Counted from the stretch's first letter, positions 29,251 to 38,886 are shown. The stretch: 64,000 nucleotides of DNA from Wenzhouxiangella sp. XN24 (GCF_011064545.1 NZ_JAAMFG010000030.1:174401-238400), one strand, 5' to 3'. Notes: a model not told the origin generated them from the letters alone. Numbers and translations are program-made.

Positions 29251-30549
29251 TTGAGCTCTGGTGACGTTGTGCGAATCTTTTCCAAACGACTCAGCGATGT
29301 AACGCCAGAAGATGTAGCTACGATAGTTGACACCAACTATCCGGAGGGCGAAACGGTTGAGTATAAAGAGACTCTTCCGGCACGACAGGGCCAGGATCCG
29401 TGGATTGGTGGCGGCAGCACGGTGAGCGACTACGCCCGCAACAAAATTCTCGCTGAAGCCGTCGCTTTCGCAAACGCCCAAGGCGGAACGATCATACTCG
29501 GCATTCGGGAATCCGAGGATCATCCGAGACGTGCCGTGGCGATCACTCCGATCCCAAGATGCGCAGAACTCGCGGAACGCATTCGGTTGCAGATCCGTGA
29601 CTGCATTGAGCCGCAGCTTGGCGCAACACAGGTTAAGGAGGTGAGTCTCGATGCTCAAGGAAACGGAGTAGTAGTTATAGAAATAGAGAAATCCGTCGGC
29701 GCCCCTCATAGACTAGTTACTACAAAGGAATGTTACATCCGAAGGGCAGATCGCACTGAAAGAATGACTATGCGCGAAATCCAAGAATCAGTGCTTTTGG
29801 TTTCCGCTGCGACCGAGCGCTTTGAAGAAAGATTCAGACGGGTAAAGGAACGTTGCGCGGAGCATCTTAGTTCTTGGGACCAAGACCTCCGGCGTTCGTC
29901 TGATGATGCTGTTGTGCCCTCGGTTGGCCGACTAATAGCCGTAGCGGTGCCGGTCACATCGGGTCTTATTGTTCCAGACGTTCATACCTCCGACGGAATC
30001 GTACCGGCTCCGCGTGATGTTCGTCTTACGATCGGGCAAGGCCAATGCGATTGTCATATGTTTAAGCCATATGTTCGCCGACGCCCAATCGTCAGGGGAT
30101 GCTCATGGATATCTGATTCCCAACCAATGAGAGCCGCCATCGAAGTCCACGACAATGGTGCCGTAGCCTGGATCGTGCAGTGGCAGAATCGTGGTCAAGA
30201 TGAAGTACTGCTGTTCGGAGCTTGGACTGCAGCTTTCGCTGTTAATTTTTTGACGCAGGTACAGCGAGTGCGCGAAAGCATGGGCGCACCAGATGCCGAG
30301 TACGGAATGGACTATTCGCTGCTATTTTCTGAGCCACCGACCCTGATCCGATATGGCGGACGCTCGGTTTTCAATTCTGCTGGAGAGTTTGAGAATTCAG
30401 TACTTCATTTGCCGCGTTACAGTTGTCGGGATTCAGATCATTTCAATCAATTGCTGAAAGATATTTCTCGTGACGTCTTCGCATTTGCCGGGTGCGTATC
30501 CGGTGATGAAGCATTTCAGGTGGTGGACCCGCCATGGGTTTCTGATTGA
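29251..30549 (+). CDS. Schlafen/AlbA_2 domain protein
   Basis: 432 residues from TTG 29251, or GTG 29269; neither start has a strong ribosome site. The N-terminal half is an AlbA_2 (Schlafen AAA_4) domain: EGETVEYKETLP, then ILAEAVAFANAQGGTIILGI, and CYIRRADRTERMTMREI near its end. The C-terminal half (about residues 200-432) is not recognised. AlbA_2 proteins are frequent in bacterial defence islands and some cleave RNA. It is the first gene inside the island; lower GC than the left flank. Confidence 0.8.
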   Translation: MSSGDVVRIFSKRLSDVTPEDVATIVDTNYPEGETVEYKETLPARQGQDPWIGGGSTVSDYARNKILAEAVAFANAQGGTIILGIRESEDHPRRAVAITPIPRCAELAERIRLQIRDCIEPQLGATQVKEVSLDAQGNGVVVIEIEKSVGAPHRLVTTKECYIRRADRTERMTMREIQESVLLVSAATERFEERFRRVKERCAEHLSSWDQDLRRSSDDAVVPSVGRLIAVAVPVTSGLIVPDVHTSDGIVPAPRDVRLTIGQGQCDCHMFKPYVRRRPIVRGCSWISDSQPMRAAIEVHDNGAVAWIVQWQNRGQDEVLLFGAWTAAFAVNFLTQVQRVRESMGAPDAEYGMDYSLLFSEPPTLIRYGGRSVFNSAGEFENSVLHLPRYSCRDSDHFNQLLKDISRDVFAFAGCVSGDEAFQVVDPPWVSD

Positions 30550-30713
30550 GACAGTCGGTCTTTCCCTCCGCGCCGTTAAATTCCTCGCCGGGCGGAGCCC
30601 ACCGTTCCCATTTTATTTGGGGGCCTCAGACGTCCTGGACTGCGGAGATTGGCGCCAGAGATCTTCGCCAATTCGTCGAGAGCCAAAAGCGAACTTGTCG
30701 CGCGTTCACTTGC

Positions 30714-31202
30714 CTAGGAAAATCTCAACCACGTACATGCGTAGTGGGTTCTCCCAGAATCCCAAGTCACCACGTTATCAGACTTGCCTAACCTGGCTCC
30801 TTTGTATAGCGGCGTCATTTGCGATACATCTGAATAATTACCGAATGTCACTACATATCCTCTACAAGGACAGATACGTTCGTTATATGAACGCAGTTTC
30901 TCGACATCATTCGTTATGTTCGGTCGCTGGCTCTTGATCCACTTAAGCTCAATCGCAATAGTGTCGGTAGTGGACTGCAGTACGAAATCGATACGTTTGT
31001 GGTCCCCGCGACGCCGAACGCCGTCGTACACTGGCACCTCTGCGCGCACGCTATAACCTTGCGCTGTAGCAATGCGATAGAACGGCTCGTAGAGCAAGTA
31101 TTCGGTGTATACCGTGGACGCCGTACAAGGTGCTAGAAAAGAAATATAGCCGACGAGGCCTCTGCATATCGGATTGAGAACTGTTCCGGGCATACCGTAC
31201 AC
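30714..31202 (-). CDS. predicted PD-(D/E)XK-fold nuclease
   Basis: 162 residues. D72 in KRIDFV and E85-L-K87 in TIAIELKWIK form the D...ExK pattern of the PD-(D/E)XK nuclease fold, with an upstream glutamate around residue 34-39. No specific family is recognised. It converges on the Schlafen-type gene and lies 62 bp before the end of hsdR on the same strand but is probably transcribed separately. A DNA-targeting role is inferred. Confidence 0.65.
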   Translation of the reverse strand: MYGMPGTVLNPICRGLVGYISFLAPCTASTVYTEYLLYEPFYRIATAQGYSVRAEVPVYDGVRRRGDHKRIDFVLQSTTDTIAIELKWIKSQRPNITNDVEKLRSYNERICPCRGYVVTFGNYSDVSQMTPLYKGARLGKSDNVVTWDSGRTHYACTWLRFS

Positions 31203-31264
31203 TCACAGCTCATAGGGCAATCTCTCAATGCCCGTTTGGTTACAAAATTCTGCGCCGTAGCGCA

Positions 31265-33667
31265 TCAATATAAGTACTGCTGAAACCCTTCAAAGACCTC
31301 TCGAATCTGCCCGACAGGCCCCAACTCCCGCACGGCGTCCACCAGGCTCTGATACTTGAGTTCGATCAGCTGCGGTAGCTTATCGGTGTCCAGTTCACTA
31401 ACACCCTGCGCCACGTAATGGCCCAACACGAAGCTGAGGAACTCCTGTTGCCGGTAGTCACGCCCCTGGAAGATTCGATTCTTGTGCGCGTCTACTCTCT
31501 CCGCCCGCGTCACCGGCGCCATGTTGAAAGCGATGTAGGCCAGCACGTCATATAGGTCGCTGTTCTCCGCCTCGATCAACTTGCCCACCTCTTTCAGCTG
31601 CTCGATGCCGTAGCCCTTTTCTTCCAGCCCTTCCAGCAACTTCTTGCGGGTGTCGGGCCGGCCCCACAAGGCGCGTAATTCGTCCTCGTCCCTGAATAGT
31701 TCAGGCAGGTCACCAAACAGCCGCTGGATGAATTGGGCCGCCGAGATGGGTGTCCCGTCCGGGCTCCAGAAGCTCGACGCGCTCATGTGCTGGATGGTGC
31801 GTTCCTTGCCATCGGCCAGCTTGATCTTCACCTTGCGGCGCTTCTCACAGATGCAGGGCCACTCGCCACAGACTTCACACGGCTTTGGCGGCTCCTTCTC
31901 GCAGACACAAGGCAGCTGATCACATACGGAGCACGGCTGAGGATCTCCCTTGGGACAAGTGCAAGGCTGGTTGCCGCATGTCTCACAAGGCTCGGGCGGC
32001 AGGGGCTCGCCGTCCCATTCTTCGTCGTTGAAGTGCTCGTAGGCCTTCACGAAGTCGTAGATCGTGAAGTAGTCCTTGCCATCAAAGAGACGGGTACCCC
32101 GGCCGATGATCTGCTTGAACTCGATCATGGTTTTCACGGGACGCATCAGGACGATGTTCCGGACATTACGCGCGTCCACACCTGTGGACAGCTTCTGCGA
32201 GGTGGTGAGGATCGTCGGGATGGTCTTTTCGTTGTCCTGGAACTGCTTCAGGAAACGCTCGCCTTCCTTGCCATCGTTCGCGGTGACCCGCTCACAGTAA
32301 TGCGGGTCGGTGCTGGTCTTGAGCTGATTGATGAGGTCACGGACTGCTAATGCGTGTTCCTGGGTGGCGCAGAACACGAGCGTCTTCTCGCGCTGGTCGA
32401 TCTGCTCCATGAACAGCTTCACTCGGTAGTGCTCGCGCTCCTTGATCTCGATGACGCGATTGAAGTCATCTTCCGTGTAGCGCCGGCCCTCTTCGATCTC
32501 GCCCTCGATGATCTGGTCATCAGCCGTGTAGACGTAGTCATCCAGGGTCGTGGCGACTTGGCGGACCTTGAACGGTGTCAGGTAGCCGTCGTTGATGCCT
32601 TCCTTCAAGGAGTAGATGTAGACCGGCTCACCGAAGTAGCCGTAGGTGTCGGCATTGTGCTTCCGCTTGGGGGTGGCGGTCAGGCCCAGCTGAACGGCGG
32701 GCTGGAAGTACTCCATGATGCCACGCCAGTTGCTTTCATCGTTGGCTCCACCCCGGTGGCATTCATCAATGATGATGAAATCGAAGAAGTCCGGCGGATA
32801 GTCACCGAAGTTTGGCGCTGGGTTGCCCTCTGCGTCCCGTCCGGTCATGAAGGTCTGGAAGATCGTAAAGAAGATATTGCCGTTCTTTGGCACGCGTCCC
32901 TTCTTGCGGATGGTCTCCGGGTCGATCCGTACTAGGGCATCCTCGGGGAAGGCCGAGAAGTCATTGAAGGCCTGGTTGGCGAGGATATTCCGGTCAGCCA
33001 AGAACAGGATTCGAGGCTGACGTCCAGGCTGTCCCAATGCTCGTGCCGCCAGGCTCCAGCGGGAATGGAACAGCTTCCATGAGATCTGGAAAGCGATTGC
33101 CGTCTTGCCGGTGCCGGTGGCCAACGTCAGGAGGATGCGATCTCGCCCTGCGGCGATGGCCTCCAGGGCTTGATTGATGGCGTTGTGCTGGTAATAGCGC
33201 GCCTGCCAGAACCCGCCCTTGTCCTCGAAGGGAACGACGCCGAAGCGCTCGCGCCAGGTGTTGTGCTCGTCATCCCTCTCGCCGAAGGTCTCGGCCCACA
33301 GGACCTCAGGCGATGGATAAGCTTCGACGGGACCCTCTGAGCCGGTCTGCATATCCACCCGGTAGATGCCATCACCATTGGTGGCGTAGGCGAACCGGGC
33401 CTGCAGGCGCTCGGCATACCGCTTGGCCTGGGCCAGTCCTTCGGTCACGGGCAGGCTGCGCTTCTTGGCCTCGATCACGGCGAGCTTCTGGCCGCGATAC
33501 ATCAGCACGTAATCGGCGATGTCCTGCTTGGCTCGTTTGCCGGCGCCCTGCAGCCGGCCCAGAGTAATCAGCTCCTCGCGCCGTACCCGGCTGGCCTCCA
33601 CTACGCCCCAACCCGCGCCCCTCAGGGCCGGATCGATGAGTTCAGCGCGGGTTTCGGCTTCGTTCAT
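31265..33667 (-). CDS. hsdR: type I restriction endonuclease, R subunit
   Basis: 800 residues. N-terminal nuclease motif (DIADYVLMYRGQKLAVIEAKKR), Walker A LATGTGKTAIAF, DEAD-like IIDECHRGG, motif III LTATPKR and motif VI QIIGRGTRL of the translocating helicase. A cysteine-rich insert of three CxxC..PCxC units (about residues 570-620) lies between the helicase and the EcoEI-type C-terminal domain. It cuts DNA after translocation as part of the R-M-S complex. Its start overlaps hsdS by 4 bp. Confidence 0.95.
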   Translation of the reverse strand: MNEAETRAELIDPALRGAGWGVVEASRVRREELITLGRLQGAGKRAKQDIADYVLMYRGQKLAVIEAKKRSLPVTEGLAQAKRYAERLQARFAYATNGDGIYRVDMQTGSEGPVEAYPSPEVLWAETFGERDDEHNTWRERFGVVPFEDKGGFWQARYYQHNAINQALEAIAAGRDRILLTLATGTGKTAIAFQISWKLFHSRWSLAARALGQPGRQPRILFLADRNILANQAFNDFSAFPEDALVRIDPETIRKKGRVPKNGNIFFTIFQTFMTGRDAEGNPAPNFGDYPPDFFDFIIIDECHRGGANDESNWRGIMEYFQPAVQLGLTATPKRKHNADTYGYFGEPVYIYSLKEGINDGYLTPFKVRQVATTLDDYVYTADDQIIEGEIEEGRRYTEDDFNRVIEIKEREHYRVKLFMEQIDQREKTLVFCATQEHALAVRDLINQLKTSTDPHYCERVTANDGKEGERFLKQFQDNEKTIPTILTTSQKLSTGVDARNVRNIVLMRPVKTMIEFKQIIGRGTRLFDGKDYFTIYDFVKAYEHFNDEEWDGEPLPPEPCETCGNQPCTCPKGDPQPCSVCDQLPCVCEKEPPKPCEVCGEWPCICEKRRKVKIKLADGKERTIQHMSASSFWSPDGTPISAAQFIQRLFGDLPELFRDEDELRALWGRPDTRKKLLEGLEEKGYGIEQLKEVGKLIEAENSDLYDVLAYIAFNMAPVTRAERVDAHKNRIFQGRDYRQQEFLSFVLGHYVAQGVSELDTDKLPQLIELKYQSLVDAVRELGPVGQIREVFEGFQQYLY

Positions 33668-34920
33668 GCTAAGGCCGTCTCGATCTCTTGATGAGGTCTA
33701 GCGGTTAGCTCACCAGAAAAGGCCTTCGTTAGGATGGATTGCTTCAGTTCGTCGAGGGCATTCAGCTTTTGGTGTTGAACACTTTCAAACCTGCGGACCT
33801 CCGACAGCAAATCGTCGAGTTTTGTAACCAATTGTTCTTGAAACTCTATAGCCGGGACCGGCAGCTCTATGGTCTTAAGTCTTTCTAGAGCGAGCTTAGG
33901 CTGTGCCGCGACTCTTGTATTTTTTAGAGCCTGATCCGAGAAGGATGCTGTCTTGGTGAAAAAGTATACGAAACGGCTAAGAATGTCGGGCTCAAGAACG
34001 AGTTTGCAGGCGTTCTCGGTGAGATTCGCACCATCTAGTTCATCTGGAACTATGCCTGTCTTCCCGATTGTGCCGGCAATGCTGATGTAAACATCCGCGC
34101 TATTAATTGTGTACCGACGTATCTGTTTGTAGACGTCTTCGTCGATGTATTTGACGCCATCGGGGTCGATTCCACCTTCGTCAGTAAATGCGGAAACCGT
34201 AATGTAGGGGTAGTCTGTCGGCGCCGTCCTCAATCTATATCCTTTAGGCACGCGCTTGCCGCCTTTCACCGATGCGACCTGGCTTAGTGCCTTAATCTGG
34301 CATGTCTCGCACAGCCGGATGAAGGCCGCATTCAGATTGCTGTCAAACAACTCCCTGGCGCTGGCGAGATTCTTTCCGGCGTTGGCGACGACGGTGGCGA
34401 TTCCCGCGAAGGCTTCGTCGAGGATGGCGACGATACGCTTTTGTTCGGAGAGCGTTGGGAGGGGAATCTGCACCTTGCCGAGATTCTTACGGCTGATGCG
34501 CTTGCGAGTCGCTCCAGTGCAGTACGTCTCGACCTCATTGAGGTATTCCACGGATTGCGAGAAGTAATTGAAGAATTCCGGAATCAGACTATCTTCGTCA
34601 AAGCGCATGATGGTGCAATCAACCGCCGTGATCATTTTGTCCTCAGATTCCGGGACAATGCACGACCTGCCGACGGGATCAGGCAGCCTCGACACCAAGC
34701 AATCGCCTGCCTTAACCTCCTGGCAATTGAGCCTTTTGAAGGTCGCCTCAGAAATGAATCTGGCCTTTCTTCTCCGGTCTTTGAACTCGCCTAGCCCTAC
34801 GTTTCCCGTCTGAATAAGCCTTATACCGTTAGGTGACTGGTCTTTCGTTTCAATCCAGTCACCATCCGTAAACAAGCTACAGACCTTTGCCAAGGGAACC
34901 ACCCTCCAATCCTCCCTCAT
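33664..34920 (-). CDS. hsdS: type I restriction specificity subunit
   Basis: 418 residues with two target-recognition domains, each followed by a helical spacer. The first ends in KNLGKVQIPLPTLSEQKRIVAILDEAF and the second in LKTIELPVPAIEFQEQLVTKLDDLL. These repeats are the conserved regions; the parts between set the DNA sequence recognised. ATGA overlaps join it to hsdM upstream and hsdR downstream. Its GC content is visibly lower than that of hsdM, as is usual for variable S genes. Confidence 0.95.
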   Translation of the reverse strand: MREDWRVVPLAKVCSLFTDGDWIETKDQSPNGIRLIQTGNVGLGEFKDRRRKARFISEATFKRLNCQEVKAGDCLVSRLPDPVGRSCIVPESEDKMITAVDCTIMRFDEDSLIPEFFNYFSQSVEYLNEVETYCTGATRKRISRKNLGKVQIPLPTLSEQKRIVAILDEAFAGIATVVANAGKNLASARELFDSNLNAAFIRLCETCQIKALSQVASVKGGKRVPKGYRLRTAPTDYPYITVSAFTDEGGIDPDGVKYIDEDVYKQIRRYTINSADVYISIAGTIGKTGIVPDELDGANLTENACKLVLEPDILSRFVYFFTKTASFSDQALKNTRVAAQPKLALERLKTIELPVPAIEFQEQLVTKLDDLLSEVRRFESVQHQKLNALDELKQSILTKAFSGELTARPHQEIETALA

Positions 34921-36392
34921 AACATCCCCCGAATCCCTTCCAGGATCTCCTCGCTCTCCTTATCCAGCGTCTCGATCTCGTTGATGATCACCTCGGGATC
35001 ACGCAGGGGCGCCGCCTCGGCCTTGTTGGGGTTCTTCACCGACAAATCGACGCTGTCCGGATCGATGTCCTTGACGTCCACCGTCCAGGAATTCTCCGAG
35101 TCCTCGAAGTTTGCCTGGCGGGCGACGAAGTCCTTCAGGTCGTTGTCATTGAGCGGATTGGTCTTGCCCAGGCTGCGGCCCGGATCCAGCTGGTAGTACC
35201 AGATCTTCCGGGTCGGGGCGCCCTTCTCGAAGAACAGCACGACGGTCTTCACGCCGGCACCCAGGAACGTACCGCCCGGACAGTCGAGGATGGTGTGCAG
35301 GTTGCAACTCTGCAGCAGATCCTTCCTCAGGGCACGGGCGGCATTGTCGCTGTTGGACAGAAACGTGTTCTTAATGACCACGGCGCCACGGCCGCCCGCC
35401 TTCAGGTACTTGATGAAGTGCTGCAGGAACAGGAAAGCCGTCTCGCCGGTCTTGATCGGGAAGTTCTGCTGGACTTCCTTGCGTTCCTTGCCGCCAAAGG
35501 GCGGATTGGCAAGGATCACGTCGAAGCGGTCCTTCTCCTGAATGTCGCTCAGGTTCTCGGTGAGGCTATTGGTGTGGACGACATTGGGTGCCTCGATGCC
35601 ATGCAGAATCATATTCATGATCCCGATCACATACGGCAGGCTCTTCTTCTCCTTGGCGTAAAAGGTCCGGGTCTGGAGGATGTCCAGGTCGCTGGTGGAC
35701 AGGTGGCTGCCATCTCCCTTCCCGTCTGGGCCATAGCGAAGATAGTCATGCGCCTCGCACAGGAAGCCTGCGGAACCGGCCGCGGCGTCGTAAATGCGCT
35801 CGCCGATGCGGGGGTTGGTCACCTGGATCATGGCGCGGATCAGTGGGCGCGGCGTGTAGTACTCACCGCCATTACGCCCGGCGTTGCCCATGTTGCGGAT
35901 CTTCGCCTCGTACAGGTGCGAGAGCTCGTGCTTCTGCTTCTGCGACCGGAAGGTCAGACCATCGAGCAGCTCAAGCGCATCTCTCAGGCTGTAGCCACTT
36001 TGGAACTTGTTGCGGATCTCGCTGAAGATCTCGCCGATCTTGTATTCGATGGTATCCGGCCCGGTAGCTCGCTCCCGGAACCCCTGCAGGTAGGGGAACA
36101 GCTCACCATTGACGAAGGCAATCAGGTCGGCGCCGGTGAGTGCGGTGTCGTGGTCGAACTCGCCTGCCGCGTTCTTGGGTGCGGCCCAGGCGGACCAGCG
36201 ATAAGGATCATCGATGATAAACCGGTAAGACTTGCCGACCAGCTCGGTCTCTTGGGCACGCTCGTACTCCAGGTCATCCAGGTACTTGAGGAACAGCATC
36301 CACGAAGTCTGCTCGGTGTAGTCCAGCTCGGAGGCACAGCCGTCCTCCTTCCAAAGGACGTCGTCGATGTTGCGGAAGGTTTGTTCGAACAT
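34917..36392 (-). CDS. hsdM: type I restriction modification methyltransferase, M subunit
   Basis: 491 residues. HsdM N-terminal helical domain, then the N6-adenine methylase core with the SAM motif DAAAGSAGFL and the catalytic NPPFGG. Both are intact, unlike in the gene just upstream. It methylates the site chosen by HsdS. It starts 39 bp after the end of the degenerate M-S fusion gene and overlaps hsdS by 4 bp, so the operon continues through it. Confidence 0.95.
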   Translation of the reverse strand: MFEQTFRNIDDVLWKEDGCASELDYTEQTSWMLFLKYLDDLEYERAQETELVGKSYRFIIDDPYRWSAWAAPKNAAGEFDHDTALTGADLIAFVNGELFPYLQGFRERATGPDTIEYKIGEIFSEIRNKFQSGYSLRDALELLDGLTFRSQKQKHELSHLYEAKIRNMGNAGRNGGEYYTPRPLIRAMIQVTNPRIGERIYDAAAGSAGFLCEAHDYLRYGPDGKGDGSHLSTSDLDILQTRTFYAKEKKSLPYVIGIMNMILHGIEAPNVVHTNSLTENLSDIQEKDRFDVILANPPFGGKERKEVQQNFPIKTGETAFLFLQHFIKYLKAGGRGAVVIKNTFLSNSDNAARALRKDLLQSCNLHTILDCPGGTFLGAGVKTVVLFFEKGAPTRKIWYYQLDPGRSLGKTNPLNDNDLKDFVARQANFEDSENSWTVDVKDIDPDSVDLSVKNPNKAEAAPLRDPEVIINEIETLDKESEEILEGIRGML

Positions 36393-36431
36393 GGTTATCC
36401 GTTACCCAGTTTCTACTAAATGGCTAGCAAT

Positions 36432-38267
36432 CTAATTAACCCGTGGCTCACCAGCCGAGCCCGACAGCCCAAGTTCACGCCACAGCCGATTCGTAATCTC
36501 CCTCTGCTCAGCCGCGAGTTCCGCGATGCGGTGCTCAATGTCCGCCTGCCGGTCAAACGCTTCCACCAAGCGTTCCTGCTCCTCCATCGAAGGCACCCAG
36601 ACGGGGATCGCGCGAAGGTCGGCCAGGGAAATATTGGGAATTGTGCCACCAGTAGACAGTGCTTCCAGGATCTTCTGGACTGCGGGGGATCGTAAATACA
36701 TTGCCAAGAACCGAGGATTCTTGATGCCCGCACCACTACGAATTCTAAGAATAACTGACGCCTGGGATGGGAGCAGCGGCATAGCCTGATCGGGGGTCGG
36801 GTCTGCGATAGCAACCGTCCCGATAGTGCCCTTAGTGGAAAGAAGCACGTCGCCGCGCTGGAGCACCTGACTGGATTTGGCATCCAACAGTTCAGGGTCC
36901 ACCCGACGCACGCGCTCTACTCTCGTCAGGAACCCGAACTCTGGCATCTCACCCGGCGTTGCTTCTTGAATCGCCACACCTGCCTCGCCTTCATTGGCGG
37001 GAAGGAATTGGGGTTTCACGATAACCACTAAATCGCCGAGCGGAGTGACTCTGCCCTCGAGATGCTGAAGCAAATCGTCGGGCGGAGAGAGATACCGGTC
37101 TGGGGTAAGCAGGCAATCCTGCTCTTGAACCCGGTCCAACTCAACGGTAACGGCGGTTACTCCGTCCGGCCGCTCGATCAACTGCAGCAGGTGGTCAGCG
37201 CCGACGAAGCGTTGATCGTGTACCCGGAGTTTGCCTCGCCCGGATAGATGCTCCTTTTCGTCAACTTTACAAAAGACTGCGGTGGACGCAGGCGCTTTAG
37301 GCGTAAGCAGGAGCACACTAAAAGAGATGCTGGTGCCGCTAAGCAGACCACCTGGGAAAGCGATCACGCTTGCAACCAATCCCTTTTCGACGAGATATCG
37401 TCTTAGAGCCTGGTCTGGACCCGATGTGAAAAGGAAGCCATTTGGGACCAATACCGCAACTCGCTCCGCACCCTGCCGTAGAGCAAGCTCAATTCCGAGG
37501 GCTTCCAACGTGCGTACTCCAAATTGACTGAAATAAAGACCTGATTTGTCCCCCAGTTTGCCGAATCTCGGACAGATTGTGGCTATTCGCTCAGCGGATG
37601 CCCCGTCCTTAGCGAGTGCTTCGGGGCGATAAGGGTCTTCGATAACAACATCGAGCTCTGCACCTGTAACCGCAGCATAGATGCATGCGGGGACTGGCGG
37701 GTTCGAAGTCACGATTCGAGGGCGCGCACCACGCTGCATCGCAGCGACGGCAAGCGCATTAGGCATGGGCCCTGGACAGAAGAGCCCTTCACCCTTCTTT
37801 GGCGCAACCAACCGAACCATAAACTCTGCGATCTCTTGGGGGATATCGCGTTGGGCTCTCAGGAACTCATTGAGGCAGGCGCTAGCAATCGTGCGCGCCA
37901 ATTCTTCCCTTTGACGGGCATCAAAAAGGATAAGGCCCCAAAGGAAATCGTTGAGCTTCGAGAGGGTGCTCTTGGACAAGTGCTGATGGACATCCTTAGG
38001 GTCGGTCGCAAAGGCGTAGCGGGCATCGCCAAGAGCATCGCAGGCCATCAATTCCTGCCAAGCTCGATCGATTTGGTCACCGGTTACTTCGCCCCCGGCC
38101 TTCGGCGCGTGCAGGTGCTCGGGAAAATCCGTGAAAGTTACTGGCAGCAGATGCCACGCTACGTACTGTCCCAGAAATCTCGCCAAACGTCCCTCATCGA
38201 CGGGTGTGCCCCGGCATGCGTCCAGCGTCTGCCTCCAAACCGATTGGACCAGATCGGAATTAGTCAT
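36432..38267 (-). CDS. degenerate HsdM-HsdS fusion protein
   Basis: 611 residues. Residues about 150-370 follow the HsdM methylase layout (EIAEFMVRLVAPKKG...; VAVLVPNGFLFTSGPDQALRRYLVEKGLVASVIAFPGGLLSGT), but the SAM motif DPxxGSG is replaced by CPGPMPN and the catalytic NPPF/Y by CPRF. Residues about 430-611 are an HsdS-like recognition half ending in ISLADLRAIPVWVPSMEEQERLVEAFDRQ. It therefore looks like a non-catalytic methylase fused to one target-recognition domain. Second gene of a five-gene operon with hsdM, hsdS and hsdR; its start overlaps the small gene upstream by 8 bp. Confidence 0.8.
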   Translation of the reverse strand: MTNSDLVQSVWRQTLDACRGTPVDEGRLARFLGQYVAWHLLPVTFTDFPEHLHAPKAGGEVTGDQIDRAWQELMACDALGDARYAFATDPKDVHQHLSKSTLSKLNDFLWGLILFDARQREELARTIASACLNEFLRAQRDIPQEIAEFMVRLVAPKKGEGLFCPGPMPNALAVAAMQRGARPRIVTSNPPVPACIYAAVTGAELDVVIEDPYRPEALAKDGASAERIATICPRFGKLGDKSGLYFSQFGVRTLEALGIELALRQGAERVAVLVPNGFLFTSGPDQALRRYLVEKGLVASVIAFPGGLLSGTSISFSVLLLTPKAPASTAVFCKVDEKEHLSGRGKLRVHDQRFVGADHLLQLIERPDGVTAVTVELDRVQEQDCLLTPDRYLSPPDDLLQHLEGRVTPLGDLVVIVKPQFLPANEGEAGVAIQEATPGEMPEFGFLTRVERVRRVDPELLDAKSSQVLQRGDVLLSTKGTIGTVAIADPTPDQAMPLLPSQASVILRIRSGAGIKNPRFLAMYLRSPAVQKILEALSTGGTIPNISLADLRAIPVWVPSMEEQERLVEAFDRQADIEHRIAELAAEQREITNRLWRELGLSGSAGEPRVN

Positions 38268-38523
38268 GACGGCGCCTCTTGTTAACGTTATAGGTTGTGA
38301 TGACCGTATCGCCTTTTGTAACGACGCCTATGCCGCCCTTGTCGAGAACCTTCAATAGGCCGGCCCTGAAGCGATCGACATCGGCTAGCAGCCCCATGAT
38401 CTCCCTACGTCCCATGACGGCATGATCACCGTCAATTTTTCCGCGATCCTGGGCAAGCTCGACCATCCAGTCCTGAATGCCTCTCTGTCCCTTTCGCTTC
38501 CGAGCATGCTTGCTGTATTTCAT
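38260..38523 (-). CDS. small DUF4258-like protein leading the hsd operon
   Basis: 87 residues: MKYSKHARKRKGQRGIQDWMVELA at the start and KGDTVITTYNVNKRRR at the end. The same layout (HAxxRxxQRxI ... GxTVITxxxxxKRxRR) occurs in the gene at 56741-57010 in this island, so they appear to be relatives. It resembles DUF4258-type proteins, some of which sit in toxin-antitoxin-like pairs. First gene of the operon that continues into the degenerate methylase fusion (8-bp overlap). Function unknown. Confidence 0.7.
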   Translation of the reverse strand: MKYSKHARKRKGQRGIQDWMVELAQDRGKIDGDHAVMGRREIMGLLADVDRFRAGLLKVLDKGGIGVVTKGDTVITTYNVNKRRRHD

Positions 38524-38886
38524 GGTGGTCTTTTCCCGCCTGGCTGCTGTTCGACTGTGGGCAAAGACTAGGGCCAGTAATATCTATTGTCAAGCGGTAA
38601 TAGCTAGATTTTTTCTTTTTAGTCGAGATAAATTTGGCTGCTGAAAGCGATCTTCTTATAACTCTATGAAACAGTTGGGATTTTCTTTAGATCCCGTGGG
38701 AGCATGGAGAGGACCCCTCTAGTGGGAGCAGGACGGCCGCATCGCAAAGCCGCCTCTACTTCAGGGGTGCAGTCTCATCCTTTCGTATGGGCGATATGAA
38801 TCAAGGTATGCCGTGTTCATGCGCAATTCGCCCAATTATTGCCCAAGGCATTGGGGACCCCGCCAAGGCGGTAGTCTCCGTTGCCC
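38524..38886. other. intergenic, AT-rich, no gene
   Basis: 363 bp upstream of the hsd operon with notably AT-rich stretches (about 38580-38690). It probably holds the promoter of the leftward operon, but I see no confident -35/-10 pair. A weak hairpin, GGGAT...ATCCC, lies near 38678-38696. Confidence 0.4.

Noticed and set aside
30470..30937. 155-codon plus-strand frame
   Set aside because: Overlaps the end of the Schlafen-type gene and is antisense to the PD-(D/E)XK gene; no supporting start.
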